Of a stretch of 64,000 bases of DNA, positions 8,522-17,076 are shown piece by piece. The notes under the pieces were generated by a model that worked only from the letters and a program-made list of their open reading frames with translations, was not told where the DNA came from and did not search any database. This stretch comes from Lacticaseibacillus mingshuiensis. Its GTDB lineage: Bacteria; Bacillota; Bacilli; Lactobacillales; Lactobacillaceae. A program made the translations under genes and the position numbers. The stretch covers positions 1 to 64,000 of the forward strand of contig NZ_BOLS01000015.1 of NCBI RefSeq assembly GCF_016861785.1, in the 5' to 3' direction. The stretch's first letter is position 1, and the number at the start of each line of letters is the position of its first letter.

Positions 8522-8547
8522 GTTCTACCCGTTCTACCCGTTCTACC
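8522..8547 (+). repeat. Short tandem repeat, 9-base unit
   Basis: GTTCTACCC is repeated nearly three times in a row. Confidence 0.8.
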
Positions 8548-8755
8548 AGCGCGACGGTTCCTCAGTCGCACCGTTGTCCGGCAGTAAGTATCGACCTTTG
8601 ATCACGCTGTCGCCGTTGAAATCTGATCGCGCCAAGCCCACAAGCAAGGCGCCCGCAGTATCCTAATCTAATAATCACGCAAACACACTGGCAATGCCTG
8701 AAAAGACACGTCGACCGGTGTGTTTGTTGTACCTAGCCCCCCAAATATTCATTTT

Positions 8756-8835
8756 CGATTCTGATCTTTTTTCAAAAAAGTGAGAATCGCCAAAAAATCT
8801 AAACATGCACAAAAACTTGGACGAATCTTTGTGCA
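8756..8835. other. Two AT-rich hairpins in non-coding DNA
   Basis: Hairpin 1 (8756-8789) pairs CGATTC with GAATCG and, inside, TTTTTT with AAAAAA. Hairpin 2 is an exact 8-bp inverted repeat, TGCACAAA (8806-8813) and TTTGTGCA (8828-8835), with a 14-base loop. The stretch is clearly richer in A and T than the surrounding genes. No gene was found. Confidence 0.6.
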
Positions 8836-8904
8836 CATCGACAAATAGGACGATACGCAAGGCCCAAATCTCTTTTCCGCTTCTGACCTTTTTCAAAACC
8901 AACC

Positions 8905-8956
8905 AAAAATCGGCCAACCGACGCAGATTTCTCGCTGTCAGTTGGCCGATTTTTTT
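8905..8956. terminator. Bidirectional intrinsic terminator
   Basis: A perfect 14-bp stem, AAAAATCGGCCAAC (8905-8918) with GTTGGCCGATTTTT (8941-8954), has A/T runs at both ends. It terminates the HAD gene on the minus strand and anything read from 8361 on the plus strand. Confidence 0.85.
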
Positions 8957-8984
8957 GTCTACCGTGTGCGCTCCCCACTCCCCG

Positions 8985-9665
8985 TCACTGCGCCGCAATG
9001 CGCGTGAGGTCCGTGAAGTCGCTGATCTGATACACAGGCGTGATCGCGGTTCGATTTGGCAAAAGCGCAGGGTTGAACCACACGCTATCGATATGCGCAT
9101 TGCGCCCGCCTTGAATATCCGAGGTCAGCGAATCCCCCACGATCAGCGTCTGGGTGGGGTCAAAACGCGGAATGCGGGCGGCCACATAGTTGAAAAAAGC
9201 CATGGTCGGTTTGGGCGATCCAATCGTGTCCGAGACAAAGATGTCCTGAAAATGATCCTGCAGGCCAGCCTTGGCCAAGCGCTCGCGCTGCACGGTCTCG
9301 ATACCGTTTGAGACGATATACAGCTGATAATCGCTGAGCGCATCCAGCGTCTCCGCCACCCGCGGGCCAATGATCGCCTCTTGGTCAAGCAAGCGGTGAT
9401 AGTGTTTTTCCGCCTGAATACCGTCCGCAGCCAAGTGGAACTGCGCAAATACCTTCGTGAAGCGGGTGGTGAAGATCTCGCTGCGCTTGATCTCGCCGCG
9501 CTCATAAGCCGCCCACAGACTCGCATTGACCGTAAGATAGCGCTGCTCGATCACCGGCGTGTACGGCAAGTCGAAGTCGTGAAAAGTCTGGGCGAGACAT
9601 TTCAGCTCCCCTGCCTTGAAATCCAAGATGGTGTCATCCACATCAAATAAAATCGTCCGATACAT
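8985..9665 (-). CDS. YjjG-type HAD pyrimidine nucleotidase
   Basis: The 226-residue form starts MYRTILFDVDDTILDF, with GGAGG 7 bases upstream; the longer frame has no ribosome site. HAD motif I is DVDDT (residues ~8-12), motif II is IVSNG (~110-114), motif III is the Lys in SPKPTMAFF (~152-160), and motif IV is LIVGDSLTSDIQGG (~175-188). The family (TIGR02254) cleans up non-canonical pyrimidine nucleoside monophosphates. It is a single gene, convergent with the upstream non-coding region. Confidence 0.88.
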   Translation of the reverse strand: MYRTILFDVDDTILDFKAGELKCLAQTFHDFDLPYTPVIEQRYLTVNASLWAAYERGEIKRSEIFTTRFTKVFAQFHLAADGIQAEKHYHRLLDQEAIIGPRVAETLDALSDYQLYIVSNGIETVQRERLAKAGLQDHFQDIFVSDTIGSPKPTMAFFNYVAARIPRFDPTQTLIVGDSLTSDIQGGRNAHIDSVWFNPALLPNRTAITPVYQISDFTDLTRIAAQ

Positions 9666-9809
9666 CGCGTTTCCTCCATTGTTCTTAGTTTTAATATAGC
9701 CGGCGCATGGGCGTTCCACAAGGCCTGCCAGGAAAACTCCCGGCGGCTTTGTTTTTACGGTATAATAGAGCAACATCATGTCCCTTTTGATTTAAGATCG
9801 GAGCCATCC

Positions 9810-12509
9810 ATGAAACGTAAACGATCCAATCAGACCTGGTGGCAGCGTCGTGTCGCAGGGCTGTCGGAAAAGACCCGGCGGCAGCCGCAATCCCTACCGC
9901 CTTTTTCACGAAAAACATGGCCGCTGTATGCGGACATCACGATCCAAACGGTCAAGTCACTGGCCTACTATTTCATCGGCGCCCTCTTCATCGGGGGCTG
10001 CTTTGCCGGTGGGCTACTCGCTGGCTATTTTGCCTCGATCATCGACCAGACGCCGGTCCCGACCAAGGCGGCGATGACGAAGACGCTCAACAACGTCAGC
10101 GCCTCAACGACGCTTTACTGGGCGAAAAACGTTGAGATCAGCCATGTGAAAAGTGACCTGATCCGCGACACCGTCAGCATCGACAAAATGTCGCCTTGGG
10201 TCCAAAAAGCGATCATTGCGACTGAAGATGAAAACTTCTATCAACATTCCGGTGTCGTTCCCAAGGCGCTGGTCCGGGCGTTAGTCTCCGAGGTCACCGG
10301 CATCGGCAGCCAGACCGGTGGCTCGACGCTGACCCAGCAGGTGGTGAAAATGCAGTACCTTAGCAATGAGACCACCTTCAAGCGCAAGGCCATCGAGATC
10401 ATGTATGCCCTGCGCCTGAATCACTATTTCTCCAAGCAGGAGATTCTACAGGAATACCTGAACATTGCGACACTTGGCCGCAACAACAAGGGTCAAAACA
10501 TCGCCGGCGTGCAGACCGCCGCCAAGGGCTTGTTCGGCGTCGATGCCGCGCATTTGACCCTGCCGCAAGCCGCGTATATCGCCGGCTTGCCGCAAAGTCC
10601 CTCTGTTTATACCCCATACACGATCACAGGCTCGCTGAAACCCGCTAAGGAACTCGCGTATGGTCTCGATCGTCAGAAAACAGTGCTGTTTCGGATGTAT
10701 CGCGCCGGCTCGATCACCAAAAAGCAATACACCGACGCCAAGGCCTATGATCTGAAAAAAGATTTTCTGCCGCAACAAAGTGCCAACAGCGCGACCCAAA
10801 AATACAGTTACGTCTACAACATGGTCTATGATCAGGCGATCGAGGTGCTGGCCAAGCAGCTCGCGCAGACGGATGGCCACAGCGAAAGTGACTACAACAA
10901 GAATTCCGCCTTGGCCCAGACCTATGAGGCCCAAGCTGAAGAACTGTTGACGACAAAAGGCTATCAGGTCACTTCTACGCTGAACAAGACCGTTTACGAT
11001 ACGATGCAGACCGTTTTGGCCAACAACAAAAATAGTTTTGGCCAGACCTACACCTCGACCGAGACCGACCCGAAGACTGGCGAGCCAACGACCATCACCG
11101 AACCGGTCCAAAACGGCTCAATTCTGCTGGACAACGACACCGGCGCGGTGCTGGGGTTCATCGGCGGGGTATCCGGCGAGTTGAACCATATTTACACCAC
11201 CCGCTCCCCAGGTTCGTCGATCAAGCCCCTGTTGGTCTACGGCCCGGCAATTGAAAATAAGCTGATCGGCTCCGAGACGATGCTCGCCGATTTTCCAAAC
11301 AACTTCGTCAATTATTCGGTCACCGATTACGGCAACACGATTCAAAACCGCTTCCTGTCCGCCACCGAGGCGCTCAAGTGGTCGTATAACGTGCCCGCCG
11401 TCCATCTGTACGACAAGGTGCGCCAAACCGTCAGCGTGAAGAAGTACATGGACGCGATGGGCATCACCACCTTGACCGACCGCGATTACCAGACGCTGGG
11501 GCTGGCCTTGGGTGGGTCGGATTACGGCCTCACTGTCCAGGAAAATGCCAGCGCATTTTCCACCTTCGCGCGTGGCGGCACCCATGTCGATGCGTATGTG
11601 ATCGACAAGATCGTGGATCCGCTGGGCAAGGTGATCTACCAGCATAAGAAGCCGAAAGCGACGCCGGTCTTCAGCAAGGCCACCGCGTACATCATGCAAC
11701 AGATGATGCATAACGTGGTCAGCACCGGGACCGCCGCCACCTTGTCTTGGCAACTGAATTTCAACGACACCAATGTTTTTGGCAAAACAGGGACGTCAAA
11801 CGACTACAAGGATCTCTGGTTTGTCGGCTCCACACCAGGCGTCACGCTGGCGTCGTGGATCGGCTATGACAACAACAACGGCACGGCGCACACGCTGAGC
11901 ACCAATGCCAGCCAGTACAACATCAACTTCTGGGCGGCGCTGGCCAATGCGATCTATGCGAAAATTCCGCAGAGCTTCAAGCTCACCGATAGCATGGCCC
12001 GCCCTTCGACTGTCAAATCCGTGAAGGTCAACGCCTACACCGGACTGCCCGCAGCCGATGTGTCGTTCGATGGCACGACTTATAAGCTTTCCGCCAACAC
12101 GTTGACCAGCCTGTACAACGACTGGGAGCCAAGCAAGAGCACGGCGAATTTTGCGATCGGCGGCAACGACGAGGATTACAAGCTATTCTGGCAGCATCTG
12201 ACTGGCGCCAACAATGGCTACGGCGTTGTCTCCAAGGGCAACAAACGCGCGACGGTTAAGAAATCGACCACCAGCGCTTCGACCACCGAGAAAAAGAAGG
12301 AAGAAGACGCGGACAAGGACGACGAAGAAGACGACACCGACGAGAAGGAAACGCCGAGCACCGAGGACAAGGCGGACACCGCGGCGACTACCTCATCCGC
12401 CGCAAGCAGTTCCTCCAGCCAGGCGACGACCAGCAGTGAGCGCACGGATACCGGTCGCACGCAGAGTCAACAAGGCAACACCGAAACAGGGACCGGCAGC
12501 AAGGATTGA
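9810..12509 (+). CDS. Class A penicillin-binding protein (PBP1A/2A-type transglycosylase-transpeptidase)
   Basis: An 899-residue bifunctional wall synthase. A basic cytoplasmic N-terminus (1-50) precedes one membrane helix (~51-77). The glycosyltransferase 51 domain has EDENFYQHSG (Glu139 catalytic) and GGSTLTQQ (170-177). The transpeptidase domain has the active-site SSIK (Ser469), SYN (525-527) and KTG (659-661). All catalytic residues are present. The last ~80 residues form an unusual low-complexity tail: a Lys/Glu/Asp-rich block, then a Ser/Thr/Ala block. The tail should lie outside the membrane. A TATAAT lies at 9761-9766 and a terminator follows the gene. Confidence 0.93.
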   Translation: MKRKRSNQTWWQRRVAGLSEKTRRQPQSLPPFSRKTWPLYADITIQTVKSLAYYFIGALFIGGCFAGGLLAGYFASIIDQTPVPTKAAMTKTLNNVSASTTLYWAKNVEISHVKSDLIRDTVSIDKMSPWVQKAIIATEDENFYQHSGVVPKALVRALVSEVTGIGSQTGGSTLTQQVVKMQYLSNETTFKRKAIEIMYALRLNHYFSKQEILQEYLNIATLGRNNKGQNIAGVQTAAKGLFGVDAAHLTLPQAAYIAGLPQSPSVYTPYTITGSLKPAKELAYGLDRQKTVLFRMYRAGSITKKQYTDAKAYDLKKDFLPQQSANSATQKYSYVYNMVYDQAIEVLAKQLAQTDGHSESDYNKNSALAQTYEAQAEELLTTKGYQVTSTLNKTVYDTMQTVLANNKNSFGQTYTSTETDPKTGEPTTITEPVQNGSILLDNDTGAVLGFIGGVSGELNHIYTTRSPGSSIKPLLVYGPAIENKLIGSETMLADFPNNFVNYSVTDYGNTIQNRFLSATEALKWSYNVPAVHLYDKVRQTVSVKKYMDAMGITTLTDRDYQTLGLALGGSDYGLTVQENASAFSTFARGGTHVDAYVIDKIVDPLGKVIYQHKKPKATPVFSKATAYIMQQMMHNVVSTGTAATLSWQLNFNDTNVFGKTGTSNDYKDLWFVGSTPGVTLASWIGYDNNNGTAHTLSTNASQYNINFWAALANAIYAKIPQSFKLTDSMARPSTVKSVKVNAYTGLPAADVSFDGTTYKLSANTLTSLYNDWEPSKSTANFAIGGNDEDYKLFWQHLTGANNGYGVVSKGNKRATVKKSTTSASTTEKKKEEDADKDDEEDDTDEKETPSTEDKADTAATTSSAASSSSSQATTSSERTDTGRTQSQQGNTETGTGSKD

Positions 12510-12537
12510 GCCCAGGCCCCTCACCCACAATGAAAAG

Positions 12538-12573
12538 CTGAGACGCGAGCCACAAAGCGTCTCAGTTTTTTTT
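12538..12573 (+). terminator. Intrinsic terminator after the PBP gene
   Basis: CTGAGACGC (12538-12546) pairs with GCGTCTCAG (12557-12565), followed by eight Ts. Confidence 0.9.
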
Positions 12574-12663
12574 GCGTTCGCCCATCCCGTGGGTCGCGGC
12601 GACCCGACAAAAAAAGACCCCTCCCAGGGCCAAAGCCTAGGACGGATCTAATGACGCGTGTGG

Positions 12664-13665
12664 TTACTTTGTCGACTGCCGGGTCGTGATGTCAAAGCCC
12701 AGGCGAATCGTCTTGGCGTCGATATCTTCCTTGTTCATCATCTTGGTGAGCAGACGCATCGCAACCGCGCCGATATCATACAGCGGCTGGTCGATCGAGG
12801 TCAGCTGCGGGCGGGCCATTTCGGTCAGCTTGGTGTTGTTAGAGGTGATGATCTCAAATTCTTCTGGGACCTTCACGCCTGCATCAAGCGCCGCGTCAAG
12901 CAAGCCCACAGCCAATTCGTCGTCGCCGACGATCGCCGCGGTGGCGCCACTCTTTTGCAGTTGCGGGAACAGCGCAAGGCCGGCATGATAGCTGTATTCA
13001 CTCTCAAAAACCAACGATTCGTCATAAGCCAGACCAGCCTTGGCCAATGCCTGCTTGTAACCTTGAAGGCGGTATTGCCCATTGATCGGCTGGGCCAAGG
13101 ACCCCGTGACCAGTGCGACCTGGGTGCTGCCGGACTTGATCAGCTGGGTCGTCGCCGCTTCCACTGCCGCCACGTAATCGATGTTGACGGAGCCGACCTG
13201 TTCGTCTGGGTCAACGGAACCTGCCAGCACGATTGGGGTCTTGCTACGCGAGAATTCCTGACGAATGTTGTCAGAGATATCGTTGCCCATGTAGATCAGA
13301 CCATCGACCTGCTTGGCCAACAAGGTGTTCAGCACCTGGACCTCTTTTTGGCTGTTTTCATCCGAGTTGGCCAAAATGATGTTGTACTTGTACATGGTCG
13401 CAACATCGTCGATGCCTCGGGCCAGGCTGGAGAAGAACATATTGGTGACATCGGGAATGATGACGCCAACCGTGGTGGTTTTCTTGGAGGCCAGGCCACG
13501 CGCAACCGCGTTCGGGCGATAGTCGAGTTTGTCGATCACCTCAAGGACCTTTTTGCGGGTCGCGGGCTTCACATTTGGATTGCCGTTGACAACGCGTGAT
13601 ACGGTGGCCATTGAGACATTTGCCTCGCGTGCCACGTCATAAATGGTGATGGTTTGTTTTTCCAT
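12664..13665 (-). CDS. ccpA: Catabolite control protein A
   Basis: A 333-residue LacI-family regulator. The N-terminal helix-turn-helix TIYDVAREANVSMATVSRVV (residues ~7-26) and hinge helix (~50-60) bind cre operators. A periplasmic-binding-protein-like domain (~62-333) binds the HPr-Ser-P corepressor. Sequence and length match lactobacillar CcpA. The gene is divergent from pepQ, an arrangement well known in lactobacilli. Its RBS is AAGGAG, and its own promoter lies at 13727-13755. It is the global carbon catabolite regulator. Confidence 0.96.
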   Translation of the reverse strand: MEKQTITIYDVAREANVSMATVSRVVNGNPNVKPATRKKVLEVIDKLDYRPNAVARGLASKKTTTVGVIIPDVTNMFFSSLARGIDDVATMYKYNIILANSDENSQKEVQVLNTLLAKQVDGLIYMGNDISDNIRQEFSRSKTPIVLAGSVDPDEQVGSVNIDYVAAVEAATTQLIKSGSTQVALVTGSLAQPINGQYRLQGYKQALAKAGLAYDESLVFESEYSYHAGLALFPQLQKSGATAAIVGDDELAVGLLDAALDAGVKVPEEFEIITSNNTKLTEMARPQLTSIDQPLYDIGAVAMRLLTKMMNKEDIDAKTIRLGFDITTRQSTK

Positions 13666-13726
13666 GTTGATTGCTCCTTAATTGCGCGAACTTTTGCTTA
13701 AAAACGGTTGCGTTCATTTCCAGTTC

Positions 13727-13755
13727 ACTGTAACAAAAGCGGAATAGCAATGCAA
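13727..13755 (-). promoter_or_regulatory. Promoter of ccpA
   Basis: Read on the minus strand: TTGCAT (13750-13755), 17-base spacer, TACAGT (13727-13732). The -35 region overlaps a degenerate cre-like sequence that is too weak to call. Confidence 0.6.
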
Positions 13756-13833
13756 GCGGTTTACTGAATTTTTCACAGAAATTTTCACAAGGGCTTTTCA
13801 GAAAGCCATTCAAGTTGAGGACGCGCTTTATGA

Positions 13834-13839
13834 TATAAT
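13834..13839 (+). promoter_or_regulatory. -10 box of pepQ
   Basis: TATAAT lies 48 bases upstream of the pepQ start. The -35 element is poor; TTGAGG lies too close. Confidence 0.5.
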
Positions 13840-13886
13840 TCTTTATAAAGTTCGCGCATCAGCGCATTTATGCAGGAGGAGTCGTC

Positions 13887-14993
13887 ATGAATCAACATCT
13901 CACGGACTTAGTGGCATGGGTCAACGCCCAGCATCTCTCGTTGGCTTACATCACCGATCCGACCAACATCAACTATTTCACCGGGTTCGACAGCGATCCG
14001 GAAGAGCGCATCACCGCGCTGTTTGTTTTTCCAGACGCGGAACCGTTCCTGTTCGTGCCTGCCCTGTCGATCGAAGGGGTCAAAAAAGTCGGCTGGCCCT
14101 ATGCCGTCAGTGGTTACCTCGACCACGAGGACCCGTTTGCCTTGATCGCGGCCGAGATCAAAAAGCGCGACGCGTCGCCGCTGCGGTGGGGCGTGGAAAA
14201 AGACGCCCTGTCTGTCTTGAAATATGAAGCGATGACCCGCCATTTTCCGCAGGCGACCTTCCCGGCAGATGCCTCCCGCTTCATTGAACAGCTCAAGTTG
14301 ATCAAGTCGCCGGAAGAAATCGCCCTGATGACCGAAGCTGGCCAGCAAGCCGACCGCGCGTTCCAGGCCGGCTTTGCGGCGCTGCGCACTGGCATCACCG
14401 AGCAACAGATCGTCGCTGAGATCGAATACGCGATGATGAAGGAAGGCGTGATGCACATGTCCTTTGACACCATCGTGCAGGCCGGCCAGGATGCCGCAGA
14501 CCCGCATGGCGGCCCCGTTGCCACCAAGGTCGCGCCTGGCGATCTCGTGTTGTTTGACCTTGGCACCAACAACCACGGCTACATGAGTGATGCGACCCGG
14601 ACCGTGGCGTTCGGCGGCCCGGTCGCACCAAAGGCCAAGGAGATCTACAAGGTCTGCTTGGAAGCGCAACTGACGGCTCAGTCTGCGGTGCGGCCAGGGC
14701 TGACCGCGGCCGCGCTGGACAAGATCGCGCGCGACGTGATCACCAAAGCGGGTTACGGCGAGTACTTCAACCATCGCCTCGGCCACGGTATCGGCATGTC
14801 GACGCATGAATTTCCGTCGATCATGGCCGGCAATGACATGGAACTGCAGCCCGGCATGTGCTTCTCCATTGAACCGGGCATCTACATTCCAGGCGTCGCC
14901 GGCGTGCGCATCGAGGATTGCGTCCATGTCACGGCAACTGGCTGCGAGCCATTCACCCACACGCCAAAAGACTATACCGTGTATGGCCTGTAA
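13887..14993 (+). CDS. pepQ: Xaa-Pro dipeptidase PepQ
   Basis: A 368-residue M24 aminopeptidase-fold prolidase that cleaves X-Pro dipeptides in the cytoplasm. The creatinase-like N-terminal domain spans residues ~1-130. The catalytic domain holds the metal ligands: Asp in LFDLGTN (~229), Asp in YMSDATRTV (~239), His in HRLGHGIG (~300-307), Glu in FSIEPGIY (~332-339) and Glu in GVRIEDCV (~344-351). The start follows AGGAGG by 7 bases. It is divergent from ccpA, and a bidirectional terminator follows. Confidence 0.96.
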   Translation: MNQHLTDLVAWVNAQHLSLAYITDPTNINYFTGFDSDPEERITALFVFPDAEPFLFVPALSIEGVKKVGWPYAVSGYLDHEDPFALIAAEIKKRDASPLRWGVEKDALSVLKYEAMTRHFPQATFPADASRFIEQLKLIKSPEEIALMTEAGQQADRAFQAGFAALRTGITEQQIVAEIEYAMMKEGVMHMSFDTIVQAGQDAADPHGGPVATKVAPGDLVLFDLGTNNHGYMSDATRTVAFGGPVAPKAKEIYKVCLEAQLTAQSAVRPGLTAAALDKIARDVITKAGYGEYFNHRLGHGIGMSTHEFPSIMAGNDMELQPGMCFSIEPGIYIPGVAGVRIEDCVHVTATGCEPFTHTPKDYTVYGL

Positions 14994-15011
14994 CACGATC
15001 CAGAAGACACA

Positions 15012-15042
15012 AAAAGACGCCGCAGGTTGCGACGTCTTTTTT
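15012..15042. terminator. Bidirectional terminator between pepQ and the YtxH gene
   Basis: AAAAGACG (15012-15019) pairs with CGTCTTTT (15033-15040), extended inward by CGCA/TGCG with one mismatch. Confidence 0.85.
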
Positions 15043-15058
15043 GATTGTTCGAAAAAAA

Positions 15059-15550
15059 TTAGTCTTGCGTCTCGGATCGGTCGGCGGCTGGCGTGTCGTC
15101 CTCTGCTGGCTCGGTCGGGTCGGCGCTTTCGTCGGTCGCCTCAGCCGCATCTGCTTCGGCCGTGAAGTCATCCTTCGCCTGGGCAAAGGCGCTCTTGCCA
15201 TCCAGCACGATATCGTCGAAGTCATCGCTGGCCGGCGCATCAGGTGTGTCGGTCAATTCGTCCTTCAGCGCCTGGGTCGCGCCATCGTAATCGGCAAGGC
15301 CTTCCGTCTGCTTCTTCTTGGCCTTTTCCTTCATGTCGCCGACAAAACTGGTCGCGGAATCACGCCATTCAGTCGTTGCATCTTTTGCATAGTCATAATA
15401 ATCGGCGGCGCGATCAGCAAGTGCCTCTTTCTTCTCGGCGAATTTTGCCTTGAGTTCATCGCTGGTCTGCGGGGTCAACAGATACGTCGCTGCAAGAGCG
15501 CTTGCGGCGCCAAAAACAAAACCTAAGAAAAAGTGTCCCTTATTTGCCAT
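15059..15550 (-). CDS. YtxH domain protein
   Basis: A 163-residue protein. One N-terminal membrane helix (residues ~6-26, FFLGFVFGAASALAATYLLT) is followed by an amphipathic helix with KAKFAEKKEALADRAADYY, typical of YtxH. The C-terminal half is very acidic and Ala/Asp-rich and is probably disordered. These proteins are envelope-stress-associated; their mechanism is unknown. The ATG overlaps the end of the DUF948 gene by 11 bases, and GGAGG precedes it. The two form a common pair. Confidence 0.85.
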   Translation of the reverse strand: MANKGHFFLGFVFGAASALAATYLLTPQTSDELKAKFAEKKEALADRAADYYDYAKDATTEWRDSATSFVGDMKEKAKKKQTEGLADYDGATQALKDELTDTPDAPASDDFDDIVLDGKSAFAQAKDDFTAEADAAEATDESADPTEPAEDDTPAADRSETQD

Positions 15551-15986
15551 TTGTAACTGCCTCCTGATCTGCTGGTTTCTTCTTTAACAACGACAAAGCC
15601 TTCTTGCTGACCTTTGCGGCAACGGCCACTTTGCCGCTTTCCTTGGCCCCATTGGTCACTTTGGACGCGAGGTTGCGGGTCGACGTATTCAGATCCGACA
15701 CACTTTCGCCCAATTCGCCGATCGCGGTGAAAACAGGATCGATCGCCGCGACCTTACCGTTCACATCATTGAGCAATGTGTTCGACTTGGTCAGCAGGGC
15801 TTCGACCTCATGCGTCAATGGGCCGACTTCTGCGTTGATCGCATCAAGTGACTTATTGACTTCTGCCACAGTATCCTTAATTTCCCGCGTCACCCCACCA
15901 ATTCGAATGGCGATGAGCGCGATCGCGCAGGCGATGATCAAAAATGCGATTGCCGCGATCAAGCCGGCAACTTCTGCTCCTGACAT
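15540..15986 (-). CDS. DUF948 domain protein
   Basis: A 148-residue protein. An N-terminal membrane helix (residues ~6-28) is followed by a long heptad-patterned stretch (~35-115, with DTVAEVNKSLDAINAEVGPL) expected to form a coiled coil. It ends in a basic Lys-rich region. This matches DUF948, often paired with YtxH in Firmicutes. Its function is unknown; a link to cell-surface stress is suggested by the pairing only. Confidence 0.85.
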   Translation of the reverse strand: MSGAEVAGLIAAIAFLIIACAIALIAIRIGGVTREIKDTVAEVNKSLDAINAEVGPLTHEVEALLTKSNTLLNDVNGKVAAIDPVFTAIGELGESVSDLNTSTRNLASKVTNGAKESGKVAVAAKVSKKALSLLKKKPADQEAVTNGK

Positions 15987-16202
15987 GCAACCCCTCCTCA
16001 GTTCACGCCGGCCTCTGCCGGTTTTGGTCCGCTTACACGGCCACGTACATTAAGAATATCATCAATAAGAGCGCGTTTCAATTGAAGTTGAGCGAAGGTT
16101 CACAAGCTTCCAGGCACCGGCGCCGCGATCTGCCAAGCCGGCCCATTCTAGGCAGACGCCGGCGGATTTGGTACACTGGAGGTTAACAAAGGAGCGGTTG
16201 CA

Positions 16203-17054
16203 TTGAAAAAAGTAGTCAGTGGCAATGTCTTGACGCGGTATTTTGACAAGATCGACTGGGACGCGATGCTCGATCACGCCCTCTTGATCATCGGTGAGTT
16301 GATCTTCTTCAGCTTACTTTTTTGGCTGATCGAGCGCGTCGGCAAGGCGGTGATCGCCCGCGGCTTCAAAGCTTACCAAGCCAAGGCGACCAACGCCAGT
16401 ACCCGCGTGGATACGATCAGGGTGCTGTCGATCAATGCCCTTTCATATATCGTGCTGTTTTTCTACTGCTACGCGATTCTCTCCGTCCTCGGCATCCCCG
16501 TTGGCACCCTGCTGGCTGGGGCCGGTATCGTGGGCATCGCGCTCGGCCTTGGGGCACAGGGCTTCGTCGCCGATGTCGTGACCGGCTTTTTCATTATTCT
16601 TGAAGGCCAATTCGATGTCGGCGATCAGGTCACCCTCGGCGCGATCAGCGGCACCGTCAGCTCGGTCGGTCTGCGCACCACCATCGTGCAAAGCGCAGAC
16701 GGGACGATCAATTACATCCCCAACCGCAACATCTCCGTCGTCTCCAACCTCTCGCGCAACCAGATGCTGGTCTTGATCCAGCTGCCCCTTGCCCCGGATA
16801 CCGATCTGAAAAAAGTCGGCGAGGTGGTGGCAGCGGTCAATGAAAAACTCGTCAAAGACACCCCGACCGTCACCGATGGCCCAGACGTCTTGGGCCTGAC
16901 CACCAGTCCTCACGGCGGGCTGGTCTACCAGGTGCGCATGCATGCGCAAAATGGCGAGCAGCTCAATGTCCAGCGGAAATTCTTGGCCGCCTATGTGCAG
17001 GCCCTTGCCGAAGCAGGCATCACGCTGGCCACCCCACCGTTGACCCTTCGCTAA
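16203..17054 (+). CDS. Small-conductance mechanosensitive channel (MscS family)
   Basis: A 283-residue channel starting at TTG, with AGGAG 9 bases upstream; no better ATG is nearby. Membrane helices are at ~28-50 and ~78-100. The pore-lining helix GAGIVGIALGLGAQGFVADV (~107-126) has the Gly/Ala packing typical of MscS TM3. FDVGDQVTLGAISGTV (~140-155) begins the beta domain, and an alpha/beta C-terminal domain follows. It releases solutes on hypo-osmotic shock. It is followed 22 bases later by the DUF368 gene, so probably co-transcribed. Confidence 0.92.
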   Translation: MKKVVSGNVLTRYFDKIDWDAMLDHALLIIGELIFFSLLFWLIERVGKAVIARGFKAYQAKATNASTRVDTIRVLSINALSYIVLFFYCYAILSVLGIPVGTLLAGAGIVGIALGLGAQGFVADVVTGFFIILEGQFDVGDQVTLGAISGTVSSVGLRTTIVQSADGTINYIPNRNISVVSNLSRNQMLVLIQLPLAPDTDLKKVGEVVAAVNEKLVKDTPTVTDGPDVLGLTTSPHGGLVYQVRMHAQNGEQLNVQRKFLAAYVQALAEAGITLATPPLTLR

Positions 17055-17076
17055 CTCCCCCACCATTGGAGGTCCT

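Noticed and set aside
13748-13766. cre site for CcpA autoregulation
   Set aside because: The best alignment (AGTAAACCGCTTGCA) misses the conserved TG of the cre consensus, so it is too weak to list as an operator.
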